Assembly: GCF_021606685.1 (NCBI RefSeq)
Contig: NZ_WKCB01000003.1
Location: forward strand, 62,001 to 126,000
Direction: 5' to 3'
Length of the DNA: 64,000 nucleotides
DNA from: Pseudomonas syringae
Lineage (GTDB): Bacteria; Pseudomonadota; Gammaproteobacteria; Pseudomonadales; Pseudomonadaceae
Part shown: positions 9,184-18,439 of the stretch, piece by piece
Layout: the number at the start of each line of letters is the position of its first letter
How positions within the stretch are numbered: the stretch's first letter is position 1
The notes under the pieces: model-generated
What the model saw: only the letters and a program-made list of their open reading frames with translations
The model's database searches: none
Told to the model about the DNA's origin: nothing
Translations under genes and position numbers: made by a program

Positions 9184-9561
9184 CTAGAGCATCAGCCGCA
9201 CGACCGACTCGCTCGGGTCGCGGGTTTTGCCGGCAGCCTTGAGCTCAGCCAGATAATCGGCCCACAGCGCGTCCTGACGCACGGCCAATTGGTAGAGGTA
9301 GTCCCAGGTGAAAAGTCCGCTGTCATGCCCGTCGTCGAAGGTCAATTTCAGTGCGTACTGACCGGCCGGTTCTATCTTGATCAACTTAACGTTGAGCTTG
9401 CCGAATTGCAGGATGGGTTTGCCGTGGCCCTGGACCTCGGCGGAAGGCGAGTGGGTGCGCAGCAGTTCGGCCGGGAGTTGATACACCTCATCGGGCCCGT
9501 AGGTGAGGCCGAGGGTGTTGGAGGTTTTGTGCAGGTTTACAGCAGTAGGAAACTTGGCCAT
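9184..9561 (-). CDS. DUF971 / gamma-butyrobetaine hydroxylase-like N-terminal domain protein
   Basis: A 125-residue single-domain protein (FGKLNVKLIKIEPAGQYALKLTFDDGHDSGLFTWDYLYQL). The motif DDGHxSGxxxWxYL is the DUF971/GBBH-like N-terminal signature. In multidomain relatives this domain is a small zinc or accessory module; the stand-alone protein has no established reaction. It sits upstream of phaC1 on the same strand but is separated by about 250 bp and the candidate phaC1 promoter. The hslU side is separated by a REPIN. Confidence 0.85.
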   Translation of the reverse strand: MAKFPTAVNLHKTSNTLGLTYGPDEVYQLPAELLRTHSPSAEVQGHGKPILQFGKLNVKLIKIEPAGQYALKLTFDDGHDSGLFTWDYLYQLAVRQDALWADYLAELKAAGKTRDPSESVVRLML

Positions 9562-9593
9562 ATGAGGTGATCCTGAATAAACCGGCTTAAAAA

Positions 9594-9682
9594 TGTGGGA
9601 GGGGGCTTGCTCCCGATTGCAGTGTGTCAGTCAGTACATCTGATACTGATACACCGCAATCGGGAGCAAGCCCCCTCCCACA
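9594..9682. repeat. REPIN between hslU and the DUF971 gene
   Basis: Arms tgtgggagggggcttgctcc and ggagcaagccccctcccaca in inverted orientation, about 45 bases apart, in the 150-bp gap downstream of hslU. Confidence 0.88.
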
Positions 9683-9710
9683 GTAAAGCAAAGCGGCCCT
9701 GTGTTAAGGC

Positions 9711-11048
9711 TTACAGAATGTAGCGCGACAGATCTTCGTTCTGCGCCAATTCGCCCAAGTGGCTGTTGACGTAATCCGCGTCTATCTTGATCGCTTCGCC
9801 ATTCTGCGAGCCGGCCATGTCGCCGGCGCTGAACGACACTTCCTCAAGCAAGCGCTCAAGCAGCGTATGCAGGCGGCGAGCACCAATGTTCTCGGTCTTT
9901 TCGTTGACCTGCCAGGCAATCTCCGCCAAACGCTTGATACCGTCCGGCAGGAACTCGATGCCCAAACCTTCGGTTTTCAGCAGCTCGCGGTACTGCTCGG
10001 TCAGCGATGCATGCGGCTCGCTGAGGATGCGCTCGAAATCGCCCGGGGTCAGCGCCTTGAGCTCCACGCGAATCGGCAGGCGGCCTTGCAGCTCCGGCAC
10101 CAGGTCGCTTGGCTTGCTCAGGTGGAATGCGCCGGAAGCGATAAACAGGATGTGGTCGGTCTTGACCATGCCCAGCTTGGTGTTCACGGTGCAGCCTTCG
10201 ATCAGCGGCAGCAGGTCGCGCTGTACACCTTCACGGGACACATCGACGCCGCCGGAATTGCCGCGCTTGGCCACTTTGTCGATCTCGTCGATAAACACGA
10301 TGCCGTGCTGCTCGACCGCTTCCAGGGCCTTGGCCTTGAGTTCTTCCTCGTTCACCAGGCGCCCGGCTTCTTCGTCGCGCACCAGTTTCAGTGCTTCCTT
10401 GACCTTGAGCTTGCGGCTTTTCTTCTTGCCCTTGCCCATGTTGGCGAACAGGTTCTGCAGCTGGCTGGTCATTTCTTCCATGCCAGGCGGCGCGGAAATG
10501 TCGACGCCCGAAACTTCAGCGACTTCGATCTCGATTTCCTTGTCATCCAGCTGGCCTTCACGCAGACGTTTGCGGAACAGCTGGCGGGTGTTGGAATCGG
10601 AGGTCGGTGCCGCGTCTTCGTTGAAACCCATGCGCGCCGGTGGCAGCAGGGCGTCGAGGATGCGTTCTTCGGCGGCGTCTTCGGCGCGGTGGCTGACCTT
10701 GGTCATTTCCTGTTCGCGCAAAAGCTTCAAGGCGGCGTCGGCCAGATCACGGATGATCGACTCGACGTCACGGCCCACATAGCCCACTTCGGTGAACTTG
10801 GTGGCTTCGACCTTGATGAACGGCGCATTGGCCAGCTTGGCCAGGCGCCGGGCGATTTCGGTTTTACCGACGCCGGTCGGGCCGATCATCAGGATGTTCT
10901 TGGGCGTTACTTCAACGCGCAGTTCTTCGGGCAATTGCATCCGGCGCCAGCGGTTACGCAGCGCGATGGCAACGGCGCGCTTGGCATCGTCCTGGCCGAT
11001 GATATGGCGATTAAGTTCATGGACGATTTCGCGGGGAGTCATGGACAT
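9711..11048 (-). CDS. hslU: ATP-dependent protease ATPase subunit HslU (ClpY)
   Basis: A 445-residue AAA+ unfoldase that feeds substrates to HslV. Walker A GPTGVGKT is near residue 57 and Walker [11 protein letters not shown] near 255. The highly charged I-domain lies between them, and the C-terminal LSRYIL tail docks into HslV. The start [13 protein letters not shown] gives the usual family length; an eight-codon upstream extension is rejected. Lies 37 bp after hslV in a heat-shock operon. Confidence 0.96.
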   Translation of the reverse strand: MSMTPREIVHELNRHIIGQDDAKRAVAIALRNRWRRMQLPEELRVEVTPKNILMIGPTGVGKTEIARRLAKLANAPFIKVEATKFTEVGYVGRDVESIIRDLADAALKLLREQEMTKVSHRAEDAAEERILDALLPPARMGFNEDAAPTSDSNTRQLFRKRLREGQLDDKEIEIEVAEVSGVDISAPPGMEEMTSQLQNLFANMGKGKKKSRKLKVKEALKLVRDEEAGRLVNEEELKAKALEAVEQHGIVFIDEIDKVAKRGNSGGVDVSREGVQRDLLPLIEGCTVNTKLGMVKTDHILFIASGAFHLSKPSDLVPELQGRLPIRVELKALTPGDFERILSEPHASLTEQYRELLKTEGLGIEFLPDGIKRLAEIAWQVNEKTENIGARRLHTLLERLLEEVSFSAGDMAGSQNGEAIKIDADYVNSHLGELAQNEDLSRYIL

Positions 11049-11085
11049 AGTGTTTGGCGGCCTCAAGCGCAAATAAGCCTACGGC

Positions 11086-11616
11086 TTACTCGGCGAGGTC
11101 CTGCTCCTCAATGGTGAAGTTGTGGTTGGTGAACACGCAGATATCACCGGCGATGCCCAAGGCAGTCTCGACGATTTCGCGGGCCGACAGGTCGGTTTTC
11201 TTCAACAGTGCGCTGGCGGCCGCTTGGGCGTAGCCACCGCCGGAACCCATGGCGATCAGGCCATGTTCAGGCTCAACCACATCGCCGTTACCGGTGATGA
11301 TCAAGGAGGCGTCTTTGTTGGCTACGGCCAACATGGCTTCCAGGCGGCTGAGGGAGCGGTCGGTACGCCATTCTTTGGCGAGTTCGACGGCGGCGCGCAC
11401 GAGGTGGCCCTGGTGTTTTTCCAGCTGGCCTTCGAAACGCTCGAAGAGGGTGAAGGCGTCAGCGGTAGCGCCGGCGAAACCGGCAAGCACCTGGCCGTGG
11501 TACAGGCGACGCACTTTCTTGGCGTTGCCTTTCATCACGGTATTGCCCAGGGAAACCTGGCCGTCGCCGCCCATGACGACTTTGCCGTGGCGACGTACTG
11601 AAACGATGGTGGTCAA
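11086..11616 (-). CDS. hslV: ATP-dependent protease proteolytic subunit HslV (ClpQ), TTG start
   Basis: A 176-residue threonine protease of the proteasome beta-subunit type. The mature enzyme must begin with Thr, since its N-terminal amino group is catalytic, and the family N-terminus is (M)TTIVSVRR. Only the TTG codon at 11616 gives that start. A GTG five codons upstream (11631) would bury the active-site threonine. GGAG lies nine bases before the TTG. Conserved catalytic-fold motifs GGDGQVSLG and [16 protein letters not shown] are present. Confidence 0.95.
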   Translation of the reverse strand: MTTIVSVRRHGKVVMGGDGQVSLGNTVMKGNAKKVRRLYHGQVLAGFAGATADAFTLFERFEGQLEKHQGHLVRAAVELAKEWRTDRSLSRLEAMLAVANKDASLIITGNGDVVEPEHGLIAMGSGGGYAQAAASALLKKTDLSAREIVETALGIAGDICVFTNHNFTIEEQDLAE

Positions 11617-11663
11617 GGGGAGAGTCTCCACGCAGCGGGGCGAAAATGCCCTGATGGAAACTG

Positions 11664-11692
11664 ATATGGGGGTGGTGGGAATGATTTCAACC
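11664..11692 (-). promoter_or_regulatory. Sigma-32 heat-shock promoter of hslVU
   Basis: The minus strand reads GGTTGAAA at 11692-11685 and CCCCATAT at 11671-11664, spaced 13 bases apart. This is close to the sigma-32 consensus CTTGAAA-N13-CCCCATnT. It lies about 48 bp upstream of the hslV start. Confidence 0.85.
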
Positions 11693-11761
11693 GTAGGAGG
11701 GGTGTACGGACGAGTGGTGCTTATGTGTTTTACACATTTTCATGAACACCCCAAAACCAAA

Positions 11762-11851
11762 TGTGGGAGGGGGCTTGCTCCCGATAGCGGTGTGTCAGTC
11801 GCCGAAAATATTGACTGATCTACCGCCATCGGGGGCAAGCCCCCTCCCACA
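11762..11851. repeat. REPIN upstream of hslV
   Basis: Inverted arms tgtgggagggggcttgctcc and gggggcaagccccctcccac, between the SPOR gene's stop and the hslVU promoter. Confidence 0.88.
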
Positions 11852-11874
11852 TTTTGACCAGCGTAAGGCTGGGA

Positions 11875-12576
11875 TCAGCGGCTTTGGCGTTGTTGTAACA
11901 ACAGGTTGCTAAAGCCTGCGCCCGCCAGTTGCTTCTGCGCCACGGTCAGCTGTTCGCGGTTGCTGAACGGGCCTACCAGCACGCGGTACCAGGTGGCGTC
12001 CTTCACCGTGCCGGATTCCACCGTCACCGTCTGGCCGAGCAGAATAATCTGTGCCCGCACACGATCTGCATCCGCCTGTTTCGGGAACGAGCCCGCTTGC
12101 AGGAAGAACTTGGTCACCGGCGCTGCCTTGGTTTCGGCGACCGGTGGCGGCGGTGGTGGGGTGATCCCGGCCAGGGCAGCCTGGGCGCGCGCTGTGTCGA
12201 TCTTCGCCGCTTCCGCCGGGGTGACCGGGGTGGTCGGCACTTGCGGCGTCGGCAGGGTTTTCTCCGGCACGGCATCCGGCGGCACGATCACTTCCGATTC
12301 CGGCAGCAGGGTGTAGAAATCGTACTTAGGCTTCACCGGTGCAGTCGGGCTCGGCGCGGTCTTGTTGGCTTCGGCCATTTTCGTGGCTTTCTGCTGCTCC
12401 TGTTTGACGCGTTTGACGTCGTCACCCTGGCCGGGGTCGAGCTTCATCAGAAACACAATGAACGCGCCGACCGTGAGGCCGATCGCCATCCACAACCAGC
12501 CCGGAATCGGCTTCTTGGCCGGGGCCTGGTAGCGGCTGGCGCCGCGCTTGGGTGCAGGTTTTTTCTTGGCAGCCAA
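11875..12576 (-). CDS. FtsN-like SPOR-domain membrane protein, TTG start
   Basis: A 233-residue bitopic inner-membrane protein. A short basic cytoplasmic tail (MAAKKKPAPKRG) precedes one membrane helix (residues 26-45, WLWMAIGLTVGAFIVFLM). A Pro-rich periplasmic linker leads to a C-terminal SPOR domain (FFLQAGSFPKQADADRVRA...VLVGPFSN) that binds denuded peptidoglycan at the septum. This matches the architecture of cell-division protein FtsN. The start is TTG; GGAG lies ten bases upstream within the end of argS. It follows argS by one base. Confidence 0.88.
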   Translation of the reverse strand: MAAKKKPAPKRGASRYQAPAKKPIPGWLWMAIGLTVGAFIVFLMKLDPGQGDDVKRVKQEQQKATKMAEANKTAPSPTAPVKPKYDFYTLLPESEVIVPPDAVPEKTLPTPQVPTTPVTPAEAAKIDTARAQAALAGITPPPPPPVAETKAAPVTKFFLQAGSFPKQADADRVRAQIILLGQTVTVESGTVKDATWYRVLVGPFSNREQLTVAQKQLAGAGFSNLLLQQRQSR

Positions 12577-12577
12577 C

Positions 12578-14314
12578 TTACATACGCTCCAGAGTTTCCA
12601 GGCCCAACAGCTCCAGGCCTTGCTTGAGGGTCCGTCCAGCCAGTGCGGCGAGGCGCAGGCGACTCTGCTTCTGGGCTTCGTCGTCGGCGGAAAGGATCGG
12701 GCAGTTCTCGTAGAAGCTGGAGAACAGACCGGCGACTTCGTACAAGTAGGTGCACAGGATATGCGGGGTGCCTTTCTCGCCGACGCTGTTCAGCACTTCG
12801 CCGAACTGCGCGAGTTTGGCTGCCAGTTCCTGTTCATGCGGGGCATCGAGCACGATCTGGCCTTCAACTTCGCTGAAGTCCTTGCCCAACTTGCGGAAAA
12901 CGCCCGCCACACGGGTGTAGGCGTACAGCAGGTAGGGCGCGGTGTTGCCTTCGAAGTTGAGCATCAGCTCGAAGTTGAAGCTGTAGTCGCTGGTGCGGTG
13001 CTTGGACAGGTCGGCGTACTTCACCGCGCCAATCCCCACCACGCGGGCGATGTTGCGCAGGTCGGCCTCGGCCAGCTCCGGGTTCTTTTCCTTCACCAGG
13101 CTGTAGGCGCGGTCCTGGGCTTCGGTCAGCAGGTCGATCAGCTTCACGGTGCCGCCGTCGCGGGTCTTGAACGGGCGGCCATCGGCGCCGTTCATGGTGC
13201 CGAAGCCCATGTGCTCCATGTGCATCGGGTGGGTGATGAAGCCCGCGCGGCGCGCCACTTCGAACACTTGCTGGAAGTGCAGGGCCTGGCGCTGGTCGAC
13301 GAAATACAGCGCGCGGTCAGCTTTCAGCACGCCGCTGCGGTAGCGCACAGCCGCCAGGTCAGTGGTGGCGTACAGATAGCCGCCATCGGCCTTGACGATG
13401 ATCACCGGCAGCGGCTCGCCGTCGGCGGTCTTGAACTCTTCGAGGAACACGCACTGGGCGCCGTTGCTCTCGACCAACATGCCCGCTGCCTTCAAGTCAT
13501 TGACCACGTTGATCAGGTCGTCGTTATAGGCGCTTTCGCCCATCACATCGGCCATGGTCAGCTTGACGTTGAGCAGTTCGTAGATCTTCTGGCAGTGGGA
13601 CAGCGAAATGTCTTTGAACTTGGTCCACAGTGCCAGGCATTCGGCATCACCGGCTTGCAACTTGACGACCAGGCCACGGGCGCGGTCGGCGAACTCTTGC
13701 GACTCGTCAAAACGTTTCTTGGCGGCGCGGTAGAAGTTTTCCAGGTCCGACAGCTCGTCGCTGGTGATCGGGTTTTCCTGCAGGTAGGCCATCAGCATGC
13801 CGAACTGCGTGCCCCAGTCGCCAACGTGGTTCTGGCGGACGACCTCATCACCGAGGAACTCCAATACCCGCGCCACGCCGTCGCCGATGATGGTCGAACG
13901 CAAGTGGCCAACGTGCATTTCTTTGGCCAGGTTAGGCGCTGACAAGTCGACCACGGTGCGTTGGGCCGGACCGGCCTTGCGCACGCCCACGCGGGCATCG
14001 GCCAGGGCCGCGTCGAGACGGCCGGCCAACGCCTGGGTGTTCTGGAAGAAGTTGATGAACCCGGGGCCGGCGATCTCGGCCTTGGTCACACTGTCGTCGG
14101 CAGGCAGCGCGGCGATGATTTTTTCCGCCAGGTCGCGGGGCTTCATGCCCGCAGGCTTGGACAGCATCATCGCGATATTGCTGGCGAAGTCACCGTGGGT
14201 CTTGTCGCGGGTGTTTTCCACCTGGATCGCCGGCGACAGGCCTTCAGGCAACACACCTTCGTTGACGAGTTGGGTGAGGGCTTGTTGGATCAGCTGGCGA
14301 ATGGTGTCTTTCAT
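12578..14314 (-). CDS. argS: Arginyl-tRNA synthetase
   Basis: A 578-residue class I aminoacyl-tRNA synthetase that charges tRNA-Arg. The HIGH-type motif is [20 protein letters not shown] near residue 125. The anticodon-binding C-terminal domain is present ([12 protein letters not shown]). Start at [13 protein letters not shown] with AAAGAGAA upstream; a 67-codon upstream extension is repeat-derived and rejected. It precedes the SPOR gene as in other pseudomonads. Confidence 0.96.
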   Translation of the reverse strand: MKDTIRQLIQQALTQLVNEGVLPEGLSPAIQVENTRDKTHGDFASNIAMMLSKPAGMKPRDLAEKIIAALPADDSVTKAEIAGPGFINFFQNTQALAGRLDAALADARVGVRKAGPAQRTVVDLSAPNLAKEMHVGHLRSTIIGDGVARVLEFLGDEVVRQNHVGDWGTQFGMLMAYLQENPITSDELSDLENFYRAAKKRFDESQEFADRARGLVVKLQAGDAECLALWTKFKDISLSHCQKIYELLNVKLTMADVMGESAYNDDLINVVNDLKAAGMLVESNGAQCVFLEEFKTADGEPLPVIIVKADGGYLYATTDLAAVRYRSGVLKADRALYFVDQRQALHFQQVFEVARRAGFITHPMHMEHMGFGTMNGADGRPFKTRDGGTVKLIDLLTEAQDRAYSLVKEKNPELAEADLRNIARVVGIGAVKYADLSKHRTSDYSFNFELMLNFEGNTAPYLLYAYTRVAGVFRKLGKDFSEVEGQIVLDAPHEQELAAKLAQFGEVLNSVGEKGTPHILCTYLYEVAGLFSSFYENCPILSADDEAQKQSRLRLAALAGRTLKQGLELLGLETLERM

Positions 14315-14374
14315 GGTGTTCTCTTTCGACCGCAAGCGGCGGCGCGCGATGCGCAGGTGGAAAAACTGGGCATT

Positions 14375-14545
14375 ATCCGTGGCGAGGGCTGGCTTGCCAA
14401 CCTTCGAAGGACCTTCACGGACGATTAACCTGTGGCAAGGGAGCTTGCTGTGGCGAGGGAGCCTTCTCCCCCTCTGCAGCCCCGCTCGCGCCCACCTTTT
14501 GGGGGTGGTTCCCACTTCCTCGGGGGCAAGCTCCCCCCCCCCAAC
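14375..14545. repeat. Degenerate REP-like elements and a ten-C run between priA and argS
   Basis: The stretch holds partial REP arms (gtggcaagggagcttgctg, cgggggcaagctccc) and ends in a run of ten C at 14533-14542. No intact inverted pair is seen. Nothing else recognisable lies in this gap. Confidence 0.5.
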
Positions 14546-14551
14546 TAGTAT

Positions 14552-16771
14552 TCAATACAAATCTACCGGGTCTACATCCAGCGACCATCGCACCTGCCGG
14601 CCACTTGGCATTTGCTCCAGCGCAAGCAACCAGCTACTTAATAGCCGATGCAGCGGCGCGCGGGAGGTTGCCTGCAAGAGTAGCTGAGCACGATAACGCC
14701 CGGCGCGGCGCTCCATGGGGGCGGGCACCGGGCCGAGCAACTCGATGCCGCTCAGACCCAGCTCGCCCAGCAAACCTTCGGCGACGCTGCACGCCTCATC
14801 CAGAAAACCTTCGGCCTGGCCCGGCTTGTGGGCTTCGGCGCGCAACAGTGCCAGGTGCGCAAACGGCGGCAGGCCGGCGGCGCGGCGTTCACTCAGGGCT
14901 TGTTCGGCAAAGGCGAAGTAGCCTTGTTCGGTCAGTTGGATCAGCAGTGGGTGGTCGGCCAGGTGGGTCTGGATGATCACCTTGCCCGGCTCTTCGGCAC
15001 GCCCCGCGCGACCGGCAACCTGCACGATCAGCTGCGCCATGCGCTCGCTGGCGCGGAAGTCGCCGGAGAACAGGCCGCCGTCGGCGTCGAGAATCGACAC
15101 CAGCGTCACCCGTGGAAAGTGGTGCCCCTTGGCAAGCATCTGTGTGCCCACCAGGATGCACGGCTGGCCCTTCTGGATGGTCGCGAACAGCTGGTTCATC
15201 GCGTCCTTGCGCGAGGTGCTGTCGCGGTCGACGCGCAGCACCGGGTAATCCGGAAACAGAATGCCCAGGCGTTCTTCGGCGCGCTCGGTGCCCGCGCCGA
15301 CAGGGCGCAGGTCGACTTTGCCGCACTGCGGGCAGTTTCGCGGCACGCGTTCCACATGGCCACAATGGTGGCAGCGCAGTTCGCCGTAGCGCTGGTGCAC
15401 GGTCATGCGCGCGTCACAGCGTTCGCATTCGGACATCCAGCCGCAGTCATGGCACAACAAAGTCGGCGCAAACCCGCGACGGTTGAGAAACACCAGCACT
15501 TGCTGGCCAGCGGCGAGTGTCTGGCCGATGGCTTGTTGCATCGGCCCGGAAATGCCGCTGTCCAGCGGGCGGCTTTTGACGTCCAGGCGCAGGAAGCGCG
15601 GTTGTTTGGCGCCACCGGCGCGCTCGTTCAGGCGTAGGAGCCCGTAACGGCCGGTGTAGGCGTTGTGCAGGCTTTCCAGGGACGGCGTGGCCGAGCCCAG
15701 CACAATCGGAATGTCTTCCTGGCGCGCCCGCACCAGCGCCAGGTCGCGGGCGTGGTAACGCAGGCCTTCCTGCTGTTTATAGGAGCCGTCGTGCTCCTCG
15801 TCGATGATGATCAGCCCGGGGTTTTTCATCGGCGTAAACAGCGCCGAACGGGTGCCGATAATAATGTCGGCCTCGCCGTCCCGCGCGGCCAGCCAGGCTT
15901 CCAGGCGCTCACGGTCGTTGACCGCCGAGTGCACCAGCGCGATGCGCGCGTTGAAGCGCTGTTCGAAGCGCGCCAGGGTCTGCGGGCCCAGGTTGATCTC
16001 GGGGATCAGCACCAGTGCCTGCTTGCCAGCCTGCAGGGTTTCGCGGATCAACTGTAAATACACTTCGGTCTTGCCGCTGCCGGTGACGCCGGCCAGCAGG
16101 AACGCGTGGAAACTGTCGAAACCGGCACGAATGGCCTCATAGGCCGCGCGCTGCTCGGGGTTCAGCGGCAATTCCGGCTGGGCCAGCCAGTGTTCGTGGC
16201 GTGCGTCGGGCGCATGCTTGCGGATTTCAACCTGTACCAGGCCCTTGGCCAGCAGCAGGTCGAGGCTGTCTTTGCTCAGTATCAGCTTGCTTAACAGCTG
16301 ATGGGCCACGCCGTGGGGATGCTGGGCCAGGGTTGCCAGGGCTTCACGCTGGCGCGGGGCTCGGGCGATGCGCGGGTCGTCGAAGCGCGCCTCGGGCACC
16401 ATCGACCAGAAGCGCTCCTGGCGCGCTTCGGCCAATTCGCCCTGGCGCAGCAATACCGGCAGCGCCCAGCTCAGGGTGTCGCCCAGGCTGTGCTGATAAT
16501 ACTGGGCGGTCCACAGGCACAGCTTGAACAGCGCGGGCGGCAGCGGCGCCGTGGCATCGAGGATGGCCACCGCGGGTTTGAGCTTTTCTGCCGGGACTTC
16601 ACTGTGGTCGGCGACCTCTATGAGGATGCCGATCATTTCCCGCCGACCAAACGGTACCCGTACGCGCATGCCTGGCTGCAACTGCGCCCGCAGCACGCCG
16701 GCCGGGGCCCGGTAATCGAACAGGCGGCGCAGGGGCGAGGGCAGGGCTAGGCGCAAAATGGCGTCGGGCAC
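14552..16771 (-). CDS. priA: Primosomal replication-restart helicase PriA, GTG start
   Basis: A 739-residue superfamily 2 3'-5' helicase that reloads the replisome at stalled forks. An N-terminal 3'-DNA-end-binding domain precedes Walker A GVTGSGKT near residue 228 and the Walker B box IIDEEHDGSYKQQ. The zinc-binding insertion has paired cysteines (CHDCG, CERC, CHHCG, CPQCG). The start codon is GTG (VPDAILRLALP), matching family N-termini; the ribosome site is weak. A single-gene unit divergent from rpmE. Confidence 0.95.
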   Translation of the reverse strand: MPDAILRLALPSPLRRLFDYRAPAGVLRAQLQPGMRVRVPFGRREMIGILIEVADHSEVPAEKLKPAVAILDATAPLPPALFKLCLWTAQYYQHSLGDTLSWALPVLLRQGELAEARQERFWSMVPEARFDDPRIARAPRQREALATLAQHPHGVAHQLLSKLILSKDSLDLLLAKGLVQVEIRKHAPDARHEHWLAQPELPLNPEQRAAYEAIRAGFDSFHAFLLAGVTGSGKTEVYLQLIRETLQAGKQALVLIPEINLGPQTLARFEQRFNARIALVHSAVNDRERLEAWLAARDGEADIIIGTRSALFTPMKNPGLIIIDEEHDGSYKQQEGLRYHARDLALVRARQEDIPIVLGSATPSLESLHNAYTGRYGLLRLNERAGGAKQPRFLRLDVKSRPLDSGISGPMQQAIGQTLAAGQQVLVFLNRRGFAPTLLCHDCGWMSECERCDARMTVHQRYGELRCHHCGHVERVPRNCPQCGKVDLRPVGAGTERAEERLGILFPDYPVLRVDRDSTSRKDAMNQLFATIQKGQPCILVGTQMLAKGHHFPRVTLVSILDADGGLFSGDFRASERMAQLIVQVAGRAGRAEEPGKVIIQTHLADHPLLIQLTEQGYFAFAEQALSERRAAGLPPFAHLALLRAEAHKPGQAEGFLDEACSVAEGLLGELGLSGIELLGPVPAPMERRAGRYRAQLLLQATSRAPLHRLLSSWLLALEQMPSGRQVRWSLDVDPVDLY

Positions 16772-16903
16772 GCGAGGAGTCTCATCTATATAGGCAGGCG
16801 GTGGCGCAGGGGCGGGAGCCTAGCAGACCGGCGGCATTGGTATCTACACAACTGCCTATAACCCGCAATCGCAAGCAACGCGCTTATGTGGCGACCGGGC
16901 TAG

Positions 16904-17035
16904 TGTGGCGAGCGGGCTTGCCCGCGTTGGGTTGCGAAGCGGCCCCAGTAAGAGCACCGGTTTTTTTCAGACAAGCTGCGGTGGCAGGTTTTGGGGCTGC
17001 TTCGCAACCCAACGCGGGCAAGCCCGCTCGCCACA
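16904..17035. repeat. REPIN of a second type between priA and rpmE
   Basis: The outer arms tgtggcgagcgggcttgcccg and their inverse enclose a second inverted pair, ttgggttgcgaagc / gcttcgcaacccaa. The outer arm differs from the tgtgggaggggg type elsewhere and is shared with the copies near 53327 and 53626. It occupies most of the 430-bp gap; the rest carries the rpmE promoter. Confidence 0.85.
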
Positions 17036-17106
17036 TAGGTGGATAATGTCGCGGATATTTTCTGATGAAAGGGGCTTTTATAGGCGCAAACCATAGGAGT
17101 CGCCGC

Positions 17107-17134
17107 TTGCGCGATTAAAAAGGTCTGGTAGAAT
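17107..17134 (+). promoter_or_regulatory. Sigma-70 promoter of rpmE
   Basis: TTGCGC (17107-17112) and TAGAAT (17129-17134) are separated by 16 bases, about 70 bp before the rpmE start codon. Confidence 0.6.
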
Positions 17135-17203
17135 CCGCGGCCTAATTACGTGCGGTATTCGACAATAGTGTCGAGTGGCGGCACGCTAGCCCGAGGAAGT
17201 GCC

Positions 17204-17437
17204 ATGAAAGCCGATATCCATCCAGCGTACGAAACCATCGAAGTAACCTGCAGCTGCGGCAACAAGTTCGAAACACGTTCGAACCTGTGCAAGCCACTGG
17301 GTACTGACGTATGCAACGAGTGCCACCCGTTCTACACCGGTAAGCAGAAAACTCTGGACACCGGCGGCCGTGTACAGCGCTTTGCTGATCGCTTTGGTGC
17401 TTTCGGCAAGAAGCCTGCTGCTACTCCAGCAGAGTAA
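17204..17437 (+). CDS. rpmE: 50S ribosomal protein L31
   Basis: A 77-residue zinc-binding L31. The four cysteines CSCG, NLC and NEC are those of the zinc-containing (C+) form. [14 protein letters not shown] at 17204 has GAGGAAGT upstream and the family length. An upstream in-frame ATG at 17150 adds 18 unrelated residues. In many bacteria the zinc-free paralogue replaces this form under zinc limitation; none is visible here. Confidence 0.97.
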   Translation: MKADIHPAYETIEVTCSCGNKFETRSNLCKPLGTDVCNECHPFYTGKQKTLDTGGRVQRFADRFGAFGKKPAATPAE

Positions 17438-17451
17438 GGCTCAAAAGCCTT

Positions 17452-18258
17452 ATGGGCTTTTGCCAGCTGTTAAAAAAGGCGTCCCTTGCGGGCGCCTTTT
17501 TTGTGCCTGGGATTTGGCTGCCCGCCGCCCAAGCTGCGGTGTTCTGCCCGGCGCCGGCCTCGCTGGCGCAGGTTGAGGTGCAGCGGGTGGTGGATGGCGA
17601 CACGCTGCGCCTCAAGGACGGGCGCAGCGTGCGCATGATCGGCCTTAATGCGCCGGAAACCGGCAAAAAAGGCCGCAGTGACGAGCCGTATGCCGTGGCG
17701 GCTCGCCAGCGCCTTGAGGCATTGGTGGCGGCCAGTGGCGGTCGCGTCGGCCTGGTGCCCGGGCGCGAGGGCAAGGACCGCTACGGCCGCACGCTGGCCC
17801 ACCTTTATGGCGCCAACGGTGAGAACCTGGAGGCGCAACTGCTGGCCGAGGGCCTGGGGTTCCAGGTGGGCGTCGCGCCGAATATCGACCTTGTCGCCTG
17901 CCAGCAGGCCGCCGAAAAGAGTGCGCGTACGGCGCAGGTGGGCCTGTGGCGGCAGTCGCCGGTGCTGGGCGTGGCGCAACTCAAGCAATCGGGCTTTGCG
18001 CTGGTCAGTGGCCGGGTGAGCAAGATCGAACGCAATCGAGGCACAATCTGGATCGAATTGCAGGGCTCACTGGTATTACGCGTTGCCCCCGAACTGGCCA
18101 GCCGCTTCGATGTGGCCCAGCTCAATGGTCTGCAAGGCAAGACCATCGAGGCGCGTGGCTGGGTGCTGGATCGATCCCGGCGCGGCAACCTGAAAAGCGG
18201 CCAGGCGCGTTGGCTGCTCCCGCTGACCGACCCCGGCATGCTCAAATCGATGTATTAA
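17452..18258 (+). CDS. Secreted thermonuclease-family (SNase-like) protein
   Basis: A 268-residue exported nuclease-like protein. The signal peptide is residues 1-29 (LLKKASLAGAFFVPGIWLP, AAQA cleavage). An SNase-like OB-fold follows (residues 38-165) with VVDGDTLRL, VRMIGLNAPE and GREGKDRYGRTLAHLY, the catalytic Asp/Arg/Glu pattern of staphylococcal nuclease. A C-terminal part of about 100 residues may be a second OB-fold (GRVSKIERNRGTIWIEL). Only 14 bp follow rpmE, and the rpmE terminator hairpin overlaps its first codons. The substrate is unproven. Confidence 0.88.
   Translation: MGFCQLLKKASLAGAFFVPGIWLPAAQAAVFCPAPASLAQVEVQRVVDGDTLRLKDGRSVRMIGLNAPETGKKGRSDEPYAVAARQRLEALVAASGGRVGLVPGREGKDRYGRTLAHLYGANGENLEAQLLAEGLGFQVGVAPNIDLVACQQAAEKSARTAQVGLWRQSPVLGVAQLKQSGFALVSGRVSKIERNRGTIWIELQGSLVLRVAPELASRFDVAQLNGLQGKTIEARGWVLDRSRRGNLKSGQARWLLPLTDPGMLKSMY
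17472..17502 (+). terminator. Terminator hairpin of rpmE lying inside the next gene's signal-peptide codons
   Basis: AAAAAAGGCG-T-CCC and GGGCGCCTTTTTT pair around TTGC, giving a strong stem with flanking A and T runs, 35 bp after the rpmE stop. The same bases encode residues 7-17 of the nuclease that starts at 17452. Confidence 0.8.
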
Positions 18259-18348
18259 GAAAAAATTGTAGACATTTTTTAAGGCGATTGTGAACAGTCT
18301 AGCCCTTGTGCGCCGTGGCTTTAGACTAAAGTACGTCGCTGCGGGGCC

Positions 18349-18377
18349 TTGACACCTGTGACTGACCAGTCTTGTAG
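18349..18377 (+). promoter_or_regulatory. Possible sigma-70 promoter of the malic enzyme gene
   Basis: TTGACA (18349-18354) and TTGTAG (18372-18377) are separated by 17 bases, 62 bp before the start codon. The -10 match is weak. Confidence 0.4.
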
Positions 18378-18439
18378 GGGCTTTGCGACACGCGTATCCT
18401 CGGCGGTCCGTCGACCAACAGTAAAAGCGGAATGCCGAT

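Noticed and set aside
11617..11631. GTG at 11631 as the hslV start
   Set aside because: It would add five residues before the catalytic threonine, incompatible with the mechanism of the family.
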